This document shows, in pieces, positions 30,266-39,858 of a stretch of DNA of 64,000 nucleotides. The position numbers and the translations under genes were made by a program. Position 1 is the stretch's first letter. Every line of letters starts with the position of its first letter. The notes under the pieces were generated by a model that ran no database searches, was not told the DNA's origin, and saw only the letters and a program-made list of their open reading frames with translations. The DNA comes from Halopseudomonas pachastrellae (GTDB lineage: Bacteria; Pseudomonadota; Gammaproteobacteria; Pseudomonadales; Pseudomonadaceae), in contig NZ_FOUD01000005.1 of NCBI RefSeq assembly GCF_900114765.1, positions 124,001-188,000 of the forward strand. The letters are read 5' to 3'.

Positions 30266-31366
30266 CTACATCGCCGGATAATCGGTGTAACCCTCGGCGC
30301 CGCCGCCGTACAGGGTGCGTGGGTTGACCTGATTCAGCGGCGCACCGGCCTGCAGGCGGGCGACCAGGTCGGGGTTGGCGATGTAGGGACGACCAAAGGC
30401 TGCAAACTGCGCCAGGCCGCTATCAATCGCTGCAGAGGCGCTGTCGCCATCCAGGCCGCCAGCGAGGATAAAGTCACCCTTGTAGACCTTGCGCAGCGCT
30501 GCTAGCAACTCGTCGAAGCCTTCGTAGCTGCCACCGGCCCAGTCGGGCTTGTTGACGTGCACGTAGGCCAGGCCGCGGCTGTTCAGCTCGCCCAGCAGGT
30601 AGCTGAACGTCTCCAGCGGGTTGGCGTCTTCAACCCCGTTAAAGGTGCCAAGCGGCGAGATACGAATGCCGACAATGCCTGCATCGCCTGCGGCGGCAAT
30701 GACGGCATCAACCACGTCCAGCACCAGACGTGCGCGGTTTTCGACGCTGCCGCCGTAGTTGTCGGTGCGCTGGTTGCTGTTGGAGCAGAGGAACTGGTCT
30801 AGCAGATAGCCGTTGGCAGCGTGAATTTCTACGCCGTCAAAACCGGCTTGCAGTGCGTTGCGGGTGGCCTGTGCGTAGGTTTCCACGACCTGCGGCAGCT
30901 CTGCGGTTTCCAGCGCGCGCGGAGTTGAGGCGGCCGCTTTGTGGTGGCTGCCGTCCGGCTCCTGCACATATACATCGGCCTTGGCGGCAATCGCTGATGG
31001 CGCCACCGGTGCCTTCCCGTTGGGTTGGATCAGAGTGTGCGAGATGCGGCCAACGTGCCACAGCTGCAGGAATATCCGGCCGCCGGCGTTGTGTACCGAG
31101 TCGGTCACGGCCTTCCAGCCGTCGATCTGCTCTGCGCTGTGGATGCCGGGCGTCCAGGCATAGCCCTGCGCCTCGGGGCTGATCTGCACACCTTCACTGA
31201 TGATCAGGCCGGCGTTGGCGCGCTGGGTGTAGTACTCCACGTTCAGCGCCTGCGGCAGGTTGCCGGGTTGGGCGGCGCGTTGGCGCGTCAGCGGCGCCAT
31301 GACCACGCGGTTGGGCAGATCAAGGCTGCCCAGGCGGGCAGGTTGAAACAGGGTAGTGCTGGGCAT
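30266..31366 (-). CDS. NADH:flavin oxidoreductase, Old Yellow Enzyme family (NemA/xenobiotic reductase type)
   Basis: FMN ene-reductase of 366 residues. LFQPARLGSLDLPNRVVMAP opens the barrel, QLWHVGRISH is the FMN loop, and EIHAANGYLLDQF gives the classical His/Asn substrate pair, unlike the His/His pair in the OYE at 3202-4311. NYGGSVENRARL and FAAFGRPYIANPDLVARL are phosphate-binding regions. Overall it looks like NemA/XenB-type enzymes that reduce maleimides, nitro compounds and quinones. It is divergent from an HxlR regulator across a 116-base gap, which probably controls it. Confidence 0.93.
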   Translation of the reverse strand: MPSTTLFQPARLGSLDLPNRVVMAPLTRQRAAQPGNLPQALNVEYYTQRANAGLIISEGVQISPEAQGYAWTPGIHSAEQIDGWKAVTDSVHNAGGRIFLQLWHVGRISHTLIQPNGKAPVAPSAIAAKADVYVQEPDGSHHKAAASTPRALETAELPQVVETYAQATRNALQAGFDGVEIHAANGYLLDQFLCSNSNQRTDNYGGSVENRARLVLDVVDAVIAAAGDAGIVGIRISPLGTFNGVEDANPLETFSYLLGELNSRGLAYVHVNKPDWAGGSYEGFDELLAALRKVYKGDFILAGGLDGDSASAAIDSGLAQFAAFGRPYIANPDLVARLQAGAPLNQVNPRTLYGGGAEGYTDYPAM

Positions 31367-31462
31367 GGATGTCTCCCGGATTCAGTCATCAGCGAATTAC
31401 CAATGCCGGATATTATGGGGGTGGCAAACTTTTTAACAAGTACGTACGATTTGCGCAGTCAC

Positions 31463-31476
31463 TTACCATGAGGTAA
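31463..31476 (+). promoter_or_regulatory. inverted repeat TTACC-N4-GGTAA over the hxlR ribosome site
   Basis: TTACC (31463-31467) and GGTAA (31472-31476) flank ATGA; the right arm contains the hxlR Shine-Dalgarno (GAGGTAA). A second short palindrome, GTACGTAC, lies at about 31439-31446. Both are plausible operator halves for the divergent pair. Confidence 0.4.
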
Positions 31477-31482
31477 CCATTG

Positions 31483-31863
31483 ATGACCGAAGAGCAGCTG
31501 CGTATCGCCGCCAGCAAGCGCCTGGAGCGCGACGGCAAGGTCTTCTCCACGCCGATTGAGGTTACCCTCGACGTGATTGGCGGCAAATGGAAGTCGGTGC
31601 TGGCCTATCACATCATTCAGGGCCCGCAGCGCTTTTCCGAACTGAAGCGGCTGGTGCCGGGGATTACCGAGAAGATGCTGACCCAAACGCTACGTGAGCT
31701 GGAGCGCGACGGGGTGGTCAGTCGGACGGTGTTTGCCGAGGTGCCACCCCGGGTTGAATACCGGATCACCGAGCACGGCGCCAGTTTGCAGCCGGTACTG
31801 GCAGCGATGTGTGCGTGGGGCAGAGGGCACTGGCAGCAGGTCGCTGCCAGTACAGAGGGCTGA
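31483..31863 (+). CDS. HxlR family transcriptional regulator
   Basis: A 126-residue winged-helix regulator (HxlR/DUF24). STPIEVTLDVIGGKWKSVLAYHI, then RFSELKRLVPGITEKMLTQTLRELERDGVVSR and VEYRITEHGASLQPVL, match the family from end to end. Members sense electrophiles or quinones; the only cysteine is in AAMCAWGRG near the C terminus, and the first-helix cysteine of YodB-type members is missing, so a YodB-like switch is doubtful. ATG 31483 is preceded by GAGGTAACC. Divergence from an OYE reductase suggests that enzyme as target. Confidence 0.9.
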   Translation: MTEEQLRIAASKRLERDGKVFSTPIEVTLDVIGGKWKSVLAYHIIQGPQRFSELKRLVPGITEKMLTQTLRELERDGVVSRTVFAEVPPRVEYRITEHGASLQPVLAAMCAWGRGHWQQVAASTEG

Positions 31864-31865
31864 AG

Positions 31866-31884
31866 CGCGGGGCATGGCCCCGCG
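31866..31884. other. GC-rich hairpin between convergent hxlR and leuA
   Basis: CGCGGGGC, loop ATG, GCCCCGCG. An 8-bp all-GC stem shared by the 3' ends of both genes, without a T-run on either strand. Confidence 0.5.
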
Positions 31885-31893
31885 AGCTCAGTG

Positions 31894-33564
31894 TCAGGCG
31901 GCTTGTGCTTCGGCCTGACGCAGCGCGCGGTTAAGGGCGCTGAACAGAGCACGGAAGGTCGCGGTGGTCAGGTTCTCGTCAATGCCGATACCGTGCAGCG
32001 GGCGGCCGTTATCGAGGCGAATCTCCACATAGGCGGCGGCTTTGGCGTTGCTGCCGGAGCCGATGGAGTGCTCGTGGTAATCCATGATCTCGATCTTGAC
32101 CGGCAAGCCGGCGACCAACGCTTCCAGCGGGCCTTTGCCCAGGCCGCGCCAGTGCAGGGTGTCGCCCTTGTTGAGCACTTCCACGTCGACGGCACTGGTG
32201 CCGTTCTCTTCCTGCAGGCGATGACGAATCAGCGCGTAGGGGCTGGTGGCTTGCAGGTATTCTTTCTCCAGCAAGCCGTGAATCTGCGCGGCGGTCAGCT
32301 CCAGACCCAGGCGGTCGGTTTCACCCTGCACCACTTGGCTGAACTCAATCTGCATGCGGCGCGGCAGGCTGATGCCATATTCCTGCTCCAGCAAATAGGT
32401 AATGCCGCCCTTGCCTGACTGGCTGTTGACGCGGATAACCGCCTCGTAGCTGCGACCGATGTCGGCCGGGTCAATCGGCAGGTAGGGCACTTCCCAGACA
32501 CCGTTCGGATCCTGCTGGCTGAAGCCCTTGCGGATCGCGTCCTGGTGCGAGCCGGAGAAGGCGGTGTGCACCAGATCGCCCACGTACGGGTGGCGTGGGT
32601 GCACCGGCAACTGGTTGCACTCCTCGACCACCTTGCGCACCGCGTCGATATCGGAGAAGTCCAGGCCGGGGTGCAGGCCCTGGGTGTACATGTTCAATGC
32701 AACGTTGACCAGGTCAACGTTGCCGGTGCGCTCGCCGTTGCCGAACAGGCAGCCTTCGACGCGGTCAGCACCGGCCATCAGGCCCAGCTCGGTCGCAGCA
32801 ACGCCAGTGCCGCGGTCGTTGTGGGTGTGCAGGCTCACCAGCACGCTGTCGCGGCGGCTGATGTGGCGGCAGAACCACTCGATCTGGTCGGCGTAGATGT
32901 TCGGCGTGGATACTTCTACGGTGGCCGGCAGGTTGAGGATCACCTTGTTCTCCGGCGTCGGCTCCCACACATCCAGCACGGCGTCACAGACCTGCACGGC
33001 AAAGTCCAGCTCGGTCGAGGTGAAGATTTCCGGCGAGTACTGGAATGTCCACTGGGTTTCGGGCTGTTTGGCGGCCAGCTCTTTGATCAGTTTGGCAGCG
33101 TTGACGGCGATATCGGTCACGCCCTGCTTGTCCTGCTTGAAGACGATGCGGCGGAAGCTCGGTGCGGTCGCGTTGTAAACGTGAATGATCGCCTTCTTGG
33201 CGCCACGCACGGACTCGAATGTGCGCTCGATCAGGTCGGCACGCGCCTGGGTCAACACCTGAATGGTGACGTCGTCCGGAATGTGGCCATCTTCGATCAG
33301 GGTGCGCACAAAGTCGAAATCGGTCTGTGAGGCAGACGGAAAGGCCACCTCGATCTGCTTCAGGCCCACGGCAACCAGCGTCTTGAAGAAGCGCAGCTTG
33401 CGTACCGGGTCCATCGGCTCGATCAGGGACTGGTTGCCATCACGCAGGTCAGAGCTGCACCACACCGGAACTTCGGTGATGGTGCGGCTGGGCCACTGGC
33501 GGTCAGGAATGTCGATCGGCTGGAACGCACGATACTTGCTGGACGGATCTTTGAGCATGCTCAT
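31894..33564 (-). CDS. leuA: 2-isopropylmalate synthase (LeuA type 2)
   Basis: First committed step of leucine synthesis: acetyl-CoA plus 2-ketoisovalerate. The 556-residue protein has the DRE-TIM metal motif [34 protein letters not shown] with the HxH metal ligands, [16 protein letters not shown], and a C-terminal LeuA regulatory domain. The length is that of the longer Pseudomonas/Corynebacterium-type enzyme. The start is ATG 33562-33564. No other leu genes adjoin. The 5' region contains a small hairpin. Confidence 0.96.
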   Translation of the reverse strand: MSMLKDPSSKYRAFQPIDIPDRQWPSRTITEVPVWCSSDLRDGNQSLIEPMDPVRKLRFFKTLVAVGLKQIEVAFPSASQTDFDFVRTLIEDGHIPDDVTIQVLTQARADLIERTFESVRGAKKAIIHVYNATAPSFRRIVFKQDKQGVTDIAVNAAKLIKELAAKQPETQWTFQYSPEIFTSTELDFAVQVCDAVLDVWEPTPENKVILNLPATVEVSTPNIYADQIEWFCRHISRRDSVLVSLHTHNDRGTGVAATELGLMAGADRVEGCLFGNGERTGNVDLVNVALNMYTQGLHPGLDFSDIDAVRKVVEECNQLPVHPRHPYVGDLVHTAFSGSHQDAIRKGFSQQDPNGVWEVPYLPIDPADIGRSYEAVIRVNSQSGKGGITYLLEQEYGISLPRRMQIEFSQVVQGETDRLGLELTAAQIHGLLEKEYLQATSPYALIRHRLQEENGTSAVDVEVLNKGDTLHWRGLGKGPLEALVAGLPVKIEIMDYHEHSIGSGSNAKAAAYVEIRLDNGRPLHGIGIDENLTTATFRALFSALNRALRQAEAQAA

Positions 33565-33586
33565 GGTTTGGGTTTCCCTGGGCTGG

Positions 33587-33607
33587 TTGGCCTCTTGTGA
33601 AGGCCAA
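33587..33607 (-). other. hairpin in the leuA 5' region
   Basis: TTGGCCT and AGGCCAA (7-bp perfect stem, 7-base loop) lie 23-43 bases before the leuA ATG; a smaller AACTAA/TTAGTT stem lies at about 33615-33635. I looked for a leucine-rich leader peptide on this strand and saw none, so classical attenuation is not supported. Confidence 0.35.
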
Positions 33608-33780
33608 AGGCAGTAACTAATAAGGAGTTAGTTGCAGTAGAAGGTAATGGCTGTAATTTTTGGTTGCAACAACTTGAAAAAAATTGGCAGAAATCACCTC
33701 TATGGCGATAAATGTTGGATTTTATTGCCTGGGTTTCGTGTTTTCTGCCAGATGTTTGCGCGGCGATGTCAGGCTGCCGC
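33608..33780. other. AT-rich non-coding stretch upstream of leuA
   Basis: About 170 bases with several A/T runs, no convincing ribosome site or conserved reading frame on either strand. It most likely carries the leuA promoter. Together with the inverted-repeat element at 33781-33945 it fills the leuA to M23-peptidase gap. Confidence 0.5.
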
Positions 33781-33945
33781 TAAGGAAGCACTGATTAATT
33801 CCGCATGCCCCCTGGCATTCAGGTTGGGCCGCAATCAAGGTGTGGTTTCGAAGGCATGTCGGGACCTGTCGAGAAATCACAACGCAGAGTGCGGCCCAGC
33901 ATGAGCACTCGCAGAGAGCGTGTGGAATTGATCGGCGCTTCCTTA
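33781..33945. mobile_element. 165-bp MITE-like element or IS remnant
   Basis: The two ends are inverted repeats: from the left TAAGGAAGCACTGATTAATT and from the right TAAGGAAGCGCCGATCAATT, with 20 of the first 24 positions identical and every mismatch a transition. The 165-bp unit has no open reading frame with a recognisable transposase. No clear target duplication is visible. The right end lies exactly at the 3' end of the M23 peptidase gene, whose TAA stop is formed by the outermost three bases. Confidence 0.6.
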
Positions 33946-34785
33946 AGGCTCGAAGGTGCCGATGAAAATCGCAGGGTCAATGCGGTTGCCGTTCAGGCTG
34001 ACGTTCCAGTGCAGGTGCGGGCCGGTAGCGCGGCCGGTTGAGCCCACTTTGCCGAGCACGCCGCCACGGGGGATTTCCTGCCCCAGTTCGACATCAACGG
34101 CTGACAGGTGGCAGAACATGCTGATCAGCCCCTGGCCGTGGTCGACGAACACGGTTTTACCGTTGAAGAAGTAATCGCCCACCAGAATTACCTTGCCTGC
34201 GGCGGGTGCCTTGATCGGGGTGCCGGTGCTGGCGGCAAAGTCGAGGCCCGAGTGCGGGTTGCGTTCCTCGCCATTAAAGAAGCGACGCACACCAAAGGGG
34301 CTGGACTGACGGCCCGGGACGGGGCGGTCAAACAGCAGGTTGCTGGGTTGGCGTGGGCTGAACTGCGCGTAGGCGTCGGTCTGTTCCTTCAGTTCACGCT
34401 GAATGCGTGCCAGCTGGGCCGGCGCCGGGTTGACCTGGCTTTGGTTGCGCAGGGTGATGTGCTGCTGATCGTACTCCCGCGGGCCGACGGTAAAGCCCAG
34501 CTGGCGTCCGTCTGCCAGGGTGATGTGTTGCTGGCCGGTGGCGGTATCCAGGCTTAGCCCGACGATGGCGATCCAGCGTTGGCCGTCCTCGCGAATGGTC
34601 AGCAGCGGTTTGCCTTGATAGGTAGCGCGGGGCGCTTCGGCCTGCTCAGGCAGGGCTACTACTGCAACGCCGCCGGGTACCGGCTTGTCGAGCAGGCGGG
34701 TGATAAAGCCGTCGGCCAGGGCCGGCAGGCTGAACGCCGCCAGCAGCAGTGTCGCCAGCGGGCGGCGCAGGTGATGTAGGTGCAT
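33943..34785 (-). CDS. M23 family metallopeptidase (LytM domain), exported
   Basis: Periplasmic peptidoglycan peptidase or LytM factor of 280 residues. Signal peptide MHLHHLRRPLATLLLAAFSLPALA; an N-terminal beta domain (residues 30-130); then the M23 zinc site: RNPHSGLDFAASTGTP supplies the first His/Asp ligands and GPHLHWNVSLNG the HxH. All expected catalytic residues are present. It ends IFIGTFEP, and its TAA stop coincides with the end of the inverted-repeat element, so the native C terminus may have been slightly changed. It follows xseA by three bases on the same strand. Confidence 0.92.
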   Translation of the reverse strand: MHLHHLRRPLATLLLAAFSLPALADGFITRLLDKPVPGGVAVVALPEQAEAPRATYQGKPLLTIREDGQRWIAIVGLSLDTATGQQHITLADGRQLGFTVGPREYDQQHITLRNQSQVNPAPAQLARIQRELKEQTDAYAQFSPRQPSNLLFDRPVPGRQSSPFGVRRFFNGEERNPHSGLDFAASTGTPIKAPAAGKVILVGDYFFNGKTVFVDHGQGLISMFCHLSAVDVELGQEIPRGGVLGKVGSTGRATGPHLHWNVSLNGNRIDPAIFIGTFEP

Positions 34786-34788
34786 GGC

Positions 34789-36165
34789 TTAATCCAGCAA
34801 TGACAGGGTGTGGGGTTCGTCTTTTATTACCTCTACCGCCAGCGTGCCGTCCTGCAGGCGCGCGCTCAGGCGCTGGCCCGGGCGGGTGTCGCCGGCGCTG
34901 CGCACCGCTTTGCCGTGCTGGTCCAGCAGAATGCTGTAGCCGCGGCCCAGGGTGGCCAGCGGGCTCATTAGGTGCAGCGCCTGTACTTGTTGCTGCAGGC
35001 GCGTTTGTTGCTGCTTGAGCTGCTGCTGCATGGCGCGCGGCAGGCGCTGATCCAGTTGCTGCCATTGTTCCTGCAGGCGCTGCAGGCGGCGGCCCGGATG
35101 TTGGGTGGTCAGCCGTGTCTGCAGGTGTTGCAGGCGCTCGTTGCGCTGGCGCAGGCGGTTTTCCAGCGCGCGGCGCAGGCGCAGTTCCATTTCATCCAGG
35201 CGCTGGGCCTGCTGGCTCAGGCGCTCGCCGGGGTGGCGCAGGCGGCGGCGCAGGCCGTCCAGTTGCAGGCGGGCGCGGCTCAGACGCTCGGCCAGTCGTT
35301 GCTGCAAGCGGCGCTGCAACTGCTCGACCTGGCGCAGCAGCGCCTGGCGGTCCGGGCTCAGCAGTTCTGCCGCCGCCGACGGGGTGGGGGCGCGCACGTC
35401 GGCGACAAAGTCACTGATCGAGATATCGGTTTCATGGCCCACGGCGCTGATGGTGGGCGTGCGGCAGGCGGCCAGTGCGCGGGCAACCATCTCTTCGTTG
35501 AACGGCCACAGGTCTTCCAGCGAGCCGCCACCCCGGCTGAGGATGATGGCGTCAAAGCCGGCGCGGTCGGCTCGCTCCAGCGCCTGCACCAGTTGCGGTG
35601 CGGCCTCGCGGCCCTGCACTGCGGCCGGCACGATGACCAGTTCGATAAAGGGCGCGCGGCGGCCAAACACGCTGATGATGTCGCGTACCGCCGCGCCGCT
35701 GGGCGAGGTGATCACGCCAATGCGGGTCGGGTGTTCGGGCAGCGGCTGTTTGCGCTCGGTGGCAAACAGGCCCTCGGCCTGGAGTTTGGCTTTCAGTTCC
35801 TCAAAGGCCTGGCGCAATGCGCCGTCACCGGCAGTCTCGACGCTGTCGACAATCAGCTGATAGTCGCCACGGCCTTCGTACAGGCTGACGCGGCCGCGAG
35901 CGCGGATCTGCTGGCCGTCGCGCATGGCCAGCCGTACGCGAGCGGCATTCTGGCGAAACAGAGCGCAGCGGATCTGCGCGCGGTCGTCCTTCAGAGTGAA
36001 GTACATATGGCCGGAGCTGGGCCGAGACAGATTGGACAGCTCGCCCTCAACCCAGATACGCGGAAAGACATCTTCCAGCAGCTGTCTGGCACGGGCATTC
36101 AATTGGCTGACGCTGAGCACGTCTGGCTCGGCGGTGAGCTTCTGAAACAGGTGGTCGTCGTTCAT
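34789..36165 (-). CDS. xseA: exodeoxyribonuclease VII large subunit
   Basis: Large subunit of the single-strand exonuclease VII. The 458-residue protein has an N-terminal OB fold (FPRIWVEGELSNLSRPSSGH, FTLKDDRAQIRC), the catalytic domain with ITSPSGAAVRDI, ILSRGGGSLEDLWPFNEE and AVGHETDISISDFVAD, and a long Gln/Arg/Leu-rich coiled coil (about 270-400). ATG 36163-36165. The small subunit xseB is not in the window. It leads a two-gene unit with the M23 peptidase and is divergent from guaB. Confidence 0.96.
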   Translation of the reverse strand: MNDDHLFQKLTAEPDVLSVSQLNARARQLLEDVFPRIWVEGELSNLSRPSSGHMYFTLKDDRAQIRCALFRQNAARVRLAMRDGQQIRARGRVSLYEGRGDYQLIVDSVETAGDGALRQAFEELKAKLQAEGLFATERKQPLPEHPTRIGVITSPSGAAVRDIISVFGRRAPFIELVIVPAAVQGREAAPQLVQALERADRAGFDAIILSRGGGSLEDLWPFNEEMVARALAACRTPTISAVGHETDISISDFVADVRAPTPSAAAELLSPDRQALLRQVEQLQRRLQQRLAERLSRARLQLDGLRRRLRHPGERLSQQAQRLDEMELRLRRALENRLRQRNERLQHLQTRLTTQHPGRRLQRLQEQWQQLDQRLPRAMQQQLKQQQTRLQQQVQALHLMSPLATLGRGYSILLDQHGKAVRSAGDTRPGQRLSARLQDGTLAVEVIKDEPHTLSLLD

Positions 36166-36340
36166 TGGCGCATTCTAACAGGCTGCTGAAAATCTACCCG
36201 CATTGTCGCTGCCGCGTTAATCGTACACATATGTTTTATGACAATTGCGCCGGCGTGCCGGCTTTTGGCCTTGCAAAGACAGCCGCGACTGCGCGCTCAA
36301 CGCCTTGCCGCCACGCCTTGCGTTTTCTGGCATTTAGAGT

Positions 36341-37983
<1,643 letters not shown>

Positions 37984-38000
37984 TTTTCTGAGGAAATTCC

Positions 38001-39581
38001 ATGTCCCTGCAAGATATCCATGCGCACCGCATCCTGATTCTGGACTTCGGTTCCCAGTACACCCAGCTCATCGCCCGTCGGGTGCGTGAGATCGGTGTTT
38101 ACTGCGAGATCCACCCCTGGGACATGAGTGCCGAGGACATCAGCGCCTTTGCACCGCGCGGCATCATCCTGGCCGGTGGCCCGGAGTCGGTCCACGCGGC
38201 TGACAGCCCGCGTGCACCGCAGGCGGTATTTGATCTGAACGTACCGCTGTTCGGCATCTGCTACGGCATGCAGACCATGGCCGAGCAACTGGGCGGCAAG
38301 GTCGAAGGCTCCAACCTGCGCGAATTCGGCTATGCCCGCGTGGATGTGGTCGGCAAGGCCCGCCTGCTCGACGGTATCGAAGACCACGTTGACGCTGACG
38401 GCGTGCTGGCGCTCGATGTCTGGATGAGCCACGGCGACAAGGTCAGCGCCATTCCTGAAGGCTTCCACGTGCTGGCCAGCACCCCGAGCTGCCCGATTGC
38501 CGCCATGGCGGACGATGCGCGCGGCTACTACGGCGTGCAGTTCCACCCGGAGGTGACCCACACCAAGCAGGGCGGTCGCATCCTGTCGCGCTTTGTGCTC
38601 GAGATCTGCGGCTGTGAAGCGCTGTGGACCCCTGCCAACATCGTGGAAGATGCCATCGCAACCGTGCGCGCTCAGGTAGGTGACTCCAAGGTGCTGCTGG
38701 GGCTGTCCGGTGGTGTCGACTCCTCGGTGGTTGCTGCGCTGCTGCATAAGGCCATTGGCGATCAGCTGACCTGCGTCTTTGTCGATAATGGCCTGCTGCG
38801 TCATCAGGAAGGTGATCAGGTTATGGCCATGTTCGCCGAGAACATGGGCGTAAAAGTTATCCGTTCTGATGCCGAAGACCTGTTCCTCGGCCGCCTGGCT
38901 GGCGTCTCCGACCCGGAAGAGAAGCGCAAGGTCATTGGCCGCACCTTTATCGAGGTGTTCGATACCGAGGCGACCAAGCTCAAGGATGTGAAATTCCTCG
39001 CCCAGGGCACCATTTACCCCGACGTGATCGAGTCAGCCGGTGCCAAGACCGGCAAGGCCCACGTGATCAAGTCGCACCACAACGTGGGCGGCCTGCCGGA
39101 AGACATGGCCTTTGAACTGGTCGAGCCGCTGCGCGAATTGTTCAAGGACGAGGTGCGCAAGATCGGTCTGGAACTGGGCCTGCCCTACGACATGGTCTAC
39201 CGTCACCCGTTCCCGGGCCCGGGTCTGGGTGTGCGTATCCTCGGTGAAGTGAAGAAGGAATACGCCGACCTGCTGCGTCTGGCGGATCACATCTTCATCC
39301 AGGAACTGCACAACTTTGACTGGTACCACAAGACCAGTCAGGCGTTCGTGGTGTTCCAGCCGGTCAAGTCGGTGGGCGTGGTCGGTGACGGCCGTCGCTA
39401 CGCCTGGGTGGTTGCCCTGCGTGCGGTAGAAACCATCGACTTCATGACCGCCCGCTGGGCGCACCTGCCGTACGAGCTGCTGGAGAAGGTCTCCAATCGC
39501 ATCATCAACGAAATCGACGGCATCTCCCGCGTCACCTACGACGTCTCGAGCAAGCCGCCGGCGACGATTGAGTGGGAGTGA
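38001..39581 (+). CDS. guaA: GMP synthase (glutamine-hydrolysing)
   Basis: Converts XMP to GMP with glutamine nitrogen. The 526-residue protein has an N-terminal class I glutamine amidotransferase with nucleophile Cys87 ([10 protein letters not shown]) and FHPEVTHT, an ATP-pyrophosphatase domain with P-loop [15 protein letters not shown], and the C-terminal dimerisation domain ending [11 protein letters not shown] 38001 with GAGGAAA upstream. It forms the guaBA purine pair. Confidence 0.98.
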   Translation: MSLQDIHAHRILILDFGSQYTQLIARRVREIGVYCEIHPWDMSAEDISAFAPRGIILAGGPESVHAADSPRAPQAVFDLNVPLFGICYGMQTMAEQLGGKVEGSNLREFGYARVDVVGKARLLDGIEDHVDADGVLALDVWMSHGDKVSAIPEGFHVLASTPSCPIAAMADDARGYYGVQFHPEVTHTKQGGRILSRFVLEICGCEALWTPANIVEDAIATVRAQVGDSKVLLGLSGGVDSSVVAALLHKAIGDQLTCVFVDNGLLRHQEGDQVMAMFAENMGVKVIRSDAEDLFLGRLAGVSDPEEKRKVIGRTFIEVFDTEATKLKDVKFLAQGTIYPDVIESAGAKTGKAHVIKSHHNVGGLPEDMAFELVEPLRELFKDEVRKIGLELGLPYDMVYRHPFPGPGLGVRILGEVKKEYADLLRLADHIFIQELHNFDWYHKTSQAFVVFQPVKSVGVVGDGRRYAWVVALRAVETIDFMTARWAHLPYELLEKVSNRIINEIDGISRVTYDVSSKPPATIEWE

Positions 39582-39643
39582 TCCTCACTCGTTGGTCGCA
39601 GTGAAAAAAGCCCGCATTGTGCGTAATGCTGTTCACTTAATAG

Positions 39644-39677
39644 AAACGCCGCACTCCGAATAGGGGTGCGGCGTTTT
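39644..39677. terminator. terminator inside the 235-bp unit (first)
   Basis: AAACGCCGCAC (39644-39654) and GTGCGGCGTTT (39666-39676) form a perfect 11-bp stem, with A- and T-runs at the ends, so it can act on both strands. It is the likely guaA terminator. Confidence 0.85.
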
Positions 39678-39740
39678 CCATTGCATGTTTTTTGAGCTTG
39701 GGAATAGCAGCGTCCCTTTGGGATGGGCTGGGAAATATGA

Positions 39741-39776
39741 AAAATCCCGCTGCCGAGCGGTCGGCAGCGGGATTTT
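39741..39776. terminator. terminator inside the 235-bp unit (second)
   Basis: A perfect 16-bp stem, AAAATCCCGCTGCCGA with its reverse complement and loop GCGG, ends in TTTT on the plus strand and AAAA on the other. It is the likely opgD terminator and a backup for guaA. Confidence 0.85.
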
Positions 39777-39841
39777 AGAATGGCCTTCAGCAAGCAAACG
39801 CTTAAGTGAACAGCATTACGCATTGTGCGGGCTTTTTTGTT

Positions 39842-39857
39842 TGCGCTTGCAAGCGCA
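39842..39857. repeat. 16-bp perfect palindrome at the opgD 3' end
   Basis: TGCGCTTG followed by CAAGCGCA, ending two bases before the opgD stop codon. It may help stop opgD transcription. Confidence 0.45.
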
Positions 39858-39858
39858 C

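Larger units (their letters stand above)
39604..39838. mobile_element. 235-bp unit with 37-bp inverted-repeat ends, MITE-like
   Basis: The left arm (39604-39640) and right arm (39802-39838) are inverted copies matching at 34 of 37 positions; the only differences are the three loop bases of a small CGCA-TTG-TGCG hairpin, which have the same orientation in both arms. Inside lie two perfect bidirectional terminators. No open reading frame of interest. It occupies the convergent gap guaA/opgD, where it could be a mobile unit or a compound terminator. Confidence 0.55.

Noticed and set aside
33565-33660. A leucine leader peptide/attenuator before leuA
   Set aside because: Hairpins exist, but no short Leu-rich frame precedes leuA on the minus strand.
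33647-33904. An 85-residue open frame running through the leuA-M23 gap
   Set aside because: It crosses the end of the inverted-repeat element, has no ribosome site and no similarity I can recognise.
39604-39838. An integron attC-like site
   Set aside because: No integrase, no R-box core (GTTRRRY) pair and no cassette array; the long near-perfect arms are atypical for attC.
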